DNA of 6,015 bases, from NCBI GenBank assembly GCA_045535235.1, contig JAZSLG010000052.1, positions 1 through 6,015 of the forward strand. The letters are read 5' to 3'. Numbering within the stretch: the first letter of the stretch is position 1; every line of letters starts with the position of its first letter. Below are positions 4,932 to 6,015 of the stretch, in pieces. Origin of the DNA: Stercoripulliclostridium_A sp045535235. GTDB taxonomy: Bacteria; Bacillota; Clostridia; Christensenellales; DTU072. The position numbers and the translations under genes are program-made. The notes under the pieces were generated by a model. It searched no databases. It was not told where the DNA came from and saw nothing but the letters and a program-made list of their open reading frames with translations.

Positions 4932-6015
4932 TTACATATTTTTGAGTTCTTCTATTCTTTCAAGTAGTTTTGCCTTCTTCTCGGTGTTTGCTTGCAATTT
5001 TGCTTTTTCATTCTCAATAAGTTGTTTAGGAGCTTTTGCTACAAATCCAGGATTATTGAGCATTCCCTCGCTACGCTTTATTTCGCCCTCCATTGTCTTT
5101 AATTCTTTGTTCAAACGTTGTAGTTCTTTTTCAACGTCAACAAGTTCACCAAGAGGAATATATACTTCAGCGCCACTAGCTACTATAGATACGCTCTTTT
5201 CCGTTACTTCAACTTTGGATGAAACGAACTTAACGTTTTCTACGTTTGCGAGTTTCTTTATATAGCTTTCATTCATAGCTATATATTTTTGTTCGTCAGT
5301 TACAACGTATAGGTTTAGTTTCTTTGAAACTGGAACGTCCATTTCTGCTCTCAGATTGCGGACGGAACGAATAATTTCTTTAATCGATTCAAACTTTTCA
5401 TAATCCTTTACAAAATTACGATTCTTATTATACTTGGGATATTCGGCAAGCATAATCGTATTCTCCTCACCACATTCTTTCCAAATGCGTTCGGTAATAA
5501 AGGGGGTAAAAGGATGCATCAACTTTAGAATTTGCTTTAGAACGTAAGTTAATACCGCCAACGTTTCGCTCTTTGCTTTTTCATTATCAGAATATAGAGC
5601 TGGTTTGGTAAGTTCAATATACCAATCACAAAAGTCTGACCAAATGAAATCGTATAGTGAAGCGTTTGCCATACCTAATTCATATTTCTTTAGGTATGCG
5701 TTAACGTCACGAGTAACTTTGTTAAGTTTGTATAATATCCATTTATCAGCCGGAGTATATTTAAATGTACCAATCTTCGGTAAAGTTTTGCCTTCACTAT
5801 TCATAAGAACAAATCTAGAAGCATTCCATAGTTTATTCAAGAAATTACGAGCAGGCTCAATCTTATCTTCACTAAATCTAATATCAGAGCCGGGGGCTAC
5901 ACCCGTGGTAAGACTAAATCTCAAAGCATCTGCACCATATTTGTCTATTAACTCCAAGGGGTCAATACCATTACCTAAAGATTCTGACATTTTCCTACCC
6001 TTAGCATCTCTAACT
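4932..6015 (-). CDS. valS: Valyl-tRNA synthetase, C-terminal part (N-terminus off the window)
   Basis: The frame enters from beyond the right edge and ends at TAA 4934-4932, giving 361 codons. Family knowledge: ValRS, a class I synthetase of about 880 residues in Bacillota, charges tRNA-Val in the cytoplasm. Seen: the partial protein opens with VRDAKGRKMSESLGN, the region of the catalytic KMSKS loop, followed by GIDPLELIDKYGADALRFSL and NFLNKLWNASRF, typical of the ValRS/IleRS/LeuRS group; then the anticodon-binding helical domain (WSDFCDWYIELTKPALY, LMHPFTPFITERIWKE) and a C-terminal coiled coil starting at VYIPLGELVDVEKELQRL, which is specific for ValRS. The signature reads KMSES rather than KMSKS, replacing the second lysine by glutamate. 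The editing domain and HIGH motif lie outside the window. minD follows behind a terminator-like hairpin. Confidence 0.95.
   Translation of the reverse strand, partial: VRDAKGRKMSESLGNGIDPLELIDKYGADALRFSLTTGVAPGSDIRFSEDKIEPARNFLNKLWNASRFVLMNSEGKTLPKIGTFKYTPADKWILYKLNKVTRDVNAYLKKYELGMANASLYDFIWSDFCDWYIELTKPALYSDNEKAKSETLAVLTYVLKQILKLMHPFTPFITERIWKECGEENTIMLAEYPKYNKNRNFVKDYEKFESIKEIIRSVRNLRAEMDVPVSKKLNLYVVTDEQKYIAMNESYIKKLANVENVKFVSSKVEVTEKSVSIVASGAEVYIPLGELVDVEKELQRLNKELKTMEGEIKRSEGMLNNPGFVAKAPKQLIENEKAKLQANTEKKAKLLERIEELKNM

Noticed and set aside
4942..5265. Plus-strand open frame opposite the valS coiled coil
   Set aside because: The Ser/Phe-rich translation is what antisense of a Lys/Glu-rich coiled coil produces.
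5988..5990. The ATG of KMSES as a start of a separate short protein
   Set aside because: The frame continues upstream to the window edge with ValRS-like residues (VRDAKGRK), so this methionine is internal.

Overview
The window is AT-rich bacterial DNA with tightly packed genes, good Shine-Dalgarno sequences (AGAGG, AGGAG, GAGGTG) and a SpoIVFB-type sporulation protease. This points to a low-GC, spore-forming member of the Bacillota, most likely Clostridia. Nothing in the sequence supports a finer placement. I see no rRNA, tRNA, CRISPR array or insertion sequence.

Layout, right to left. The right half is a minus-strand run: the C-terminal 361 codons of valyl-tRNA synthetase (valS, entering from beyond base 6015), then minD, then a short divergent minE that overlaps minD by four bases (ATGA). 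Between valS and minD is a perfect 9-bp hairpin followed by seven U residues. It looks like the valS terminator, but its 3' arm is also the minD ribosome-binding site and its U-tract runs up to the minD ATG. A plus-strand spoIVFB gene converges on minE, and the two coding regions overlap by 23 bases at their 3' ends. A 112-bp AT-rich gap separates spoIVFB from a second, divergent minus-strand operon. That operon encodes a GPH-like 12-14 helix major facilitator transporter, followed 10 bases later by a membrane-anchored BspA-type leucine-rich-repeat protein that runs off the left edge.

How the genes fit together. MinD and MinE are the ATPase and its activator that position the division septum. 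SpoIVFB is the intramembrane protease that activates sigma-K in the mother cell. In Bacillus subtilis spoIVFAB lies beside minCD, so this appears to be a rearranged version of that division/sporulation neighbourhood: no minC or spoIVFA is present here, spoIVFB is inverted, and valS lies upstream. The transporter/LRR pair is probably an independent two-gene envelope unit with unknown substrate.

Points most worth a second look: the valS signature reads KMSES instead of KMSKS; the valS-minD hairpin doubles as terminator and RBS; MinE lacks the usual N-terminal membrane-targeting helix; and spoIVFB has no clear ribosome-binding site. I did not find a convincing wholly new multi-gene system.
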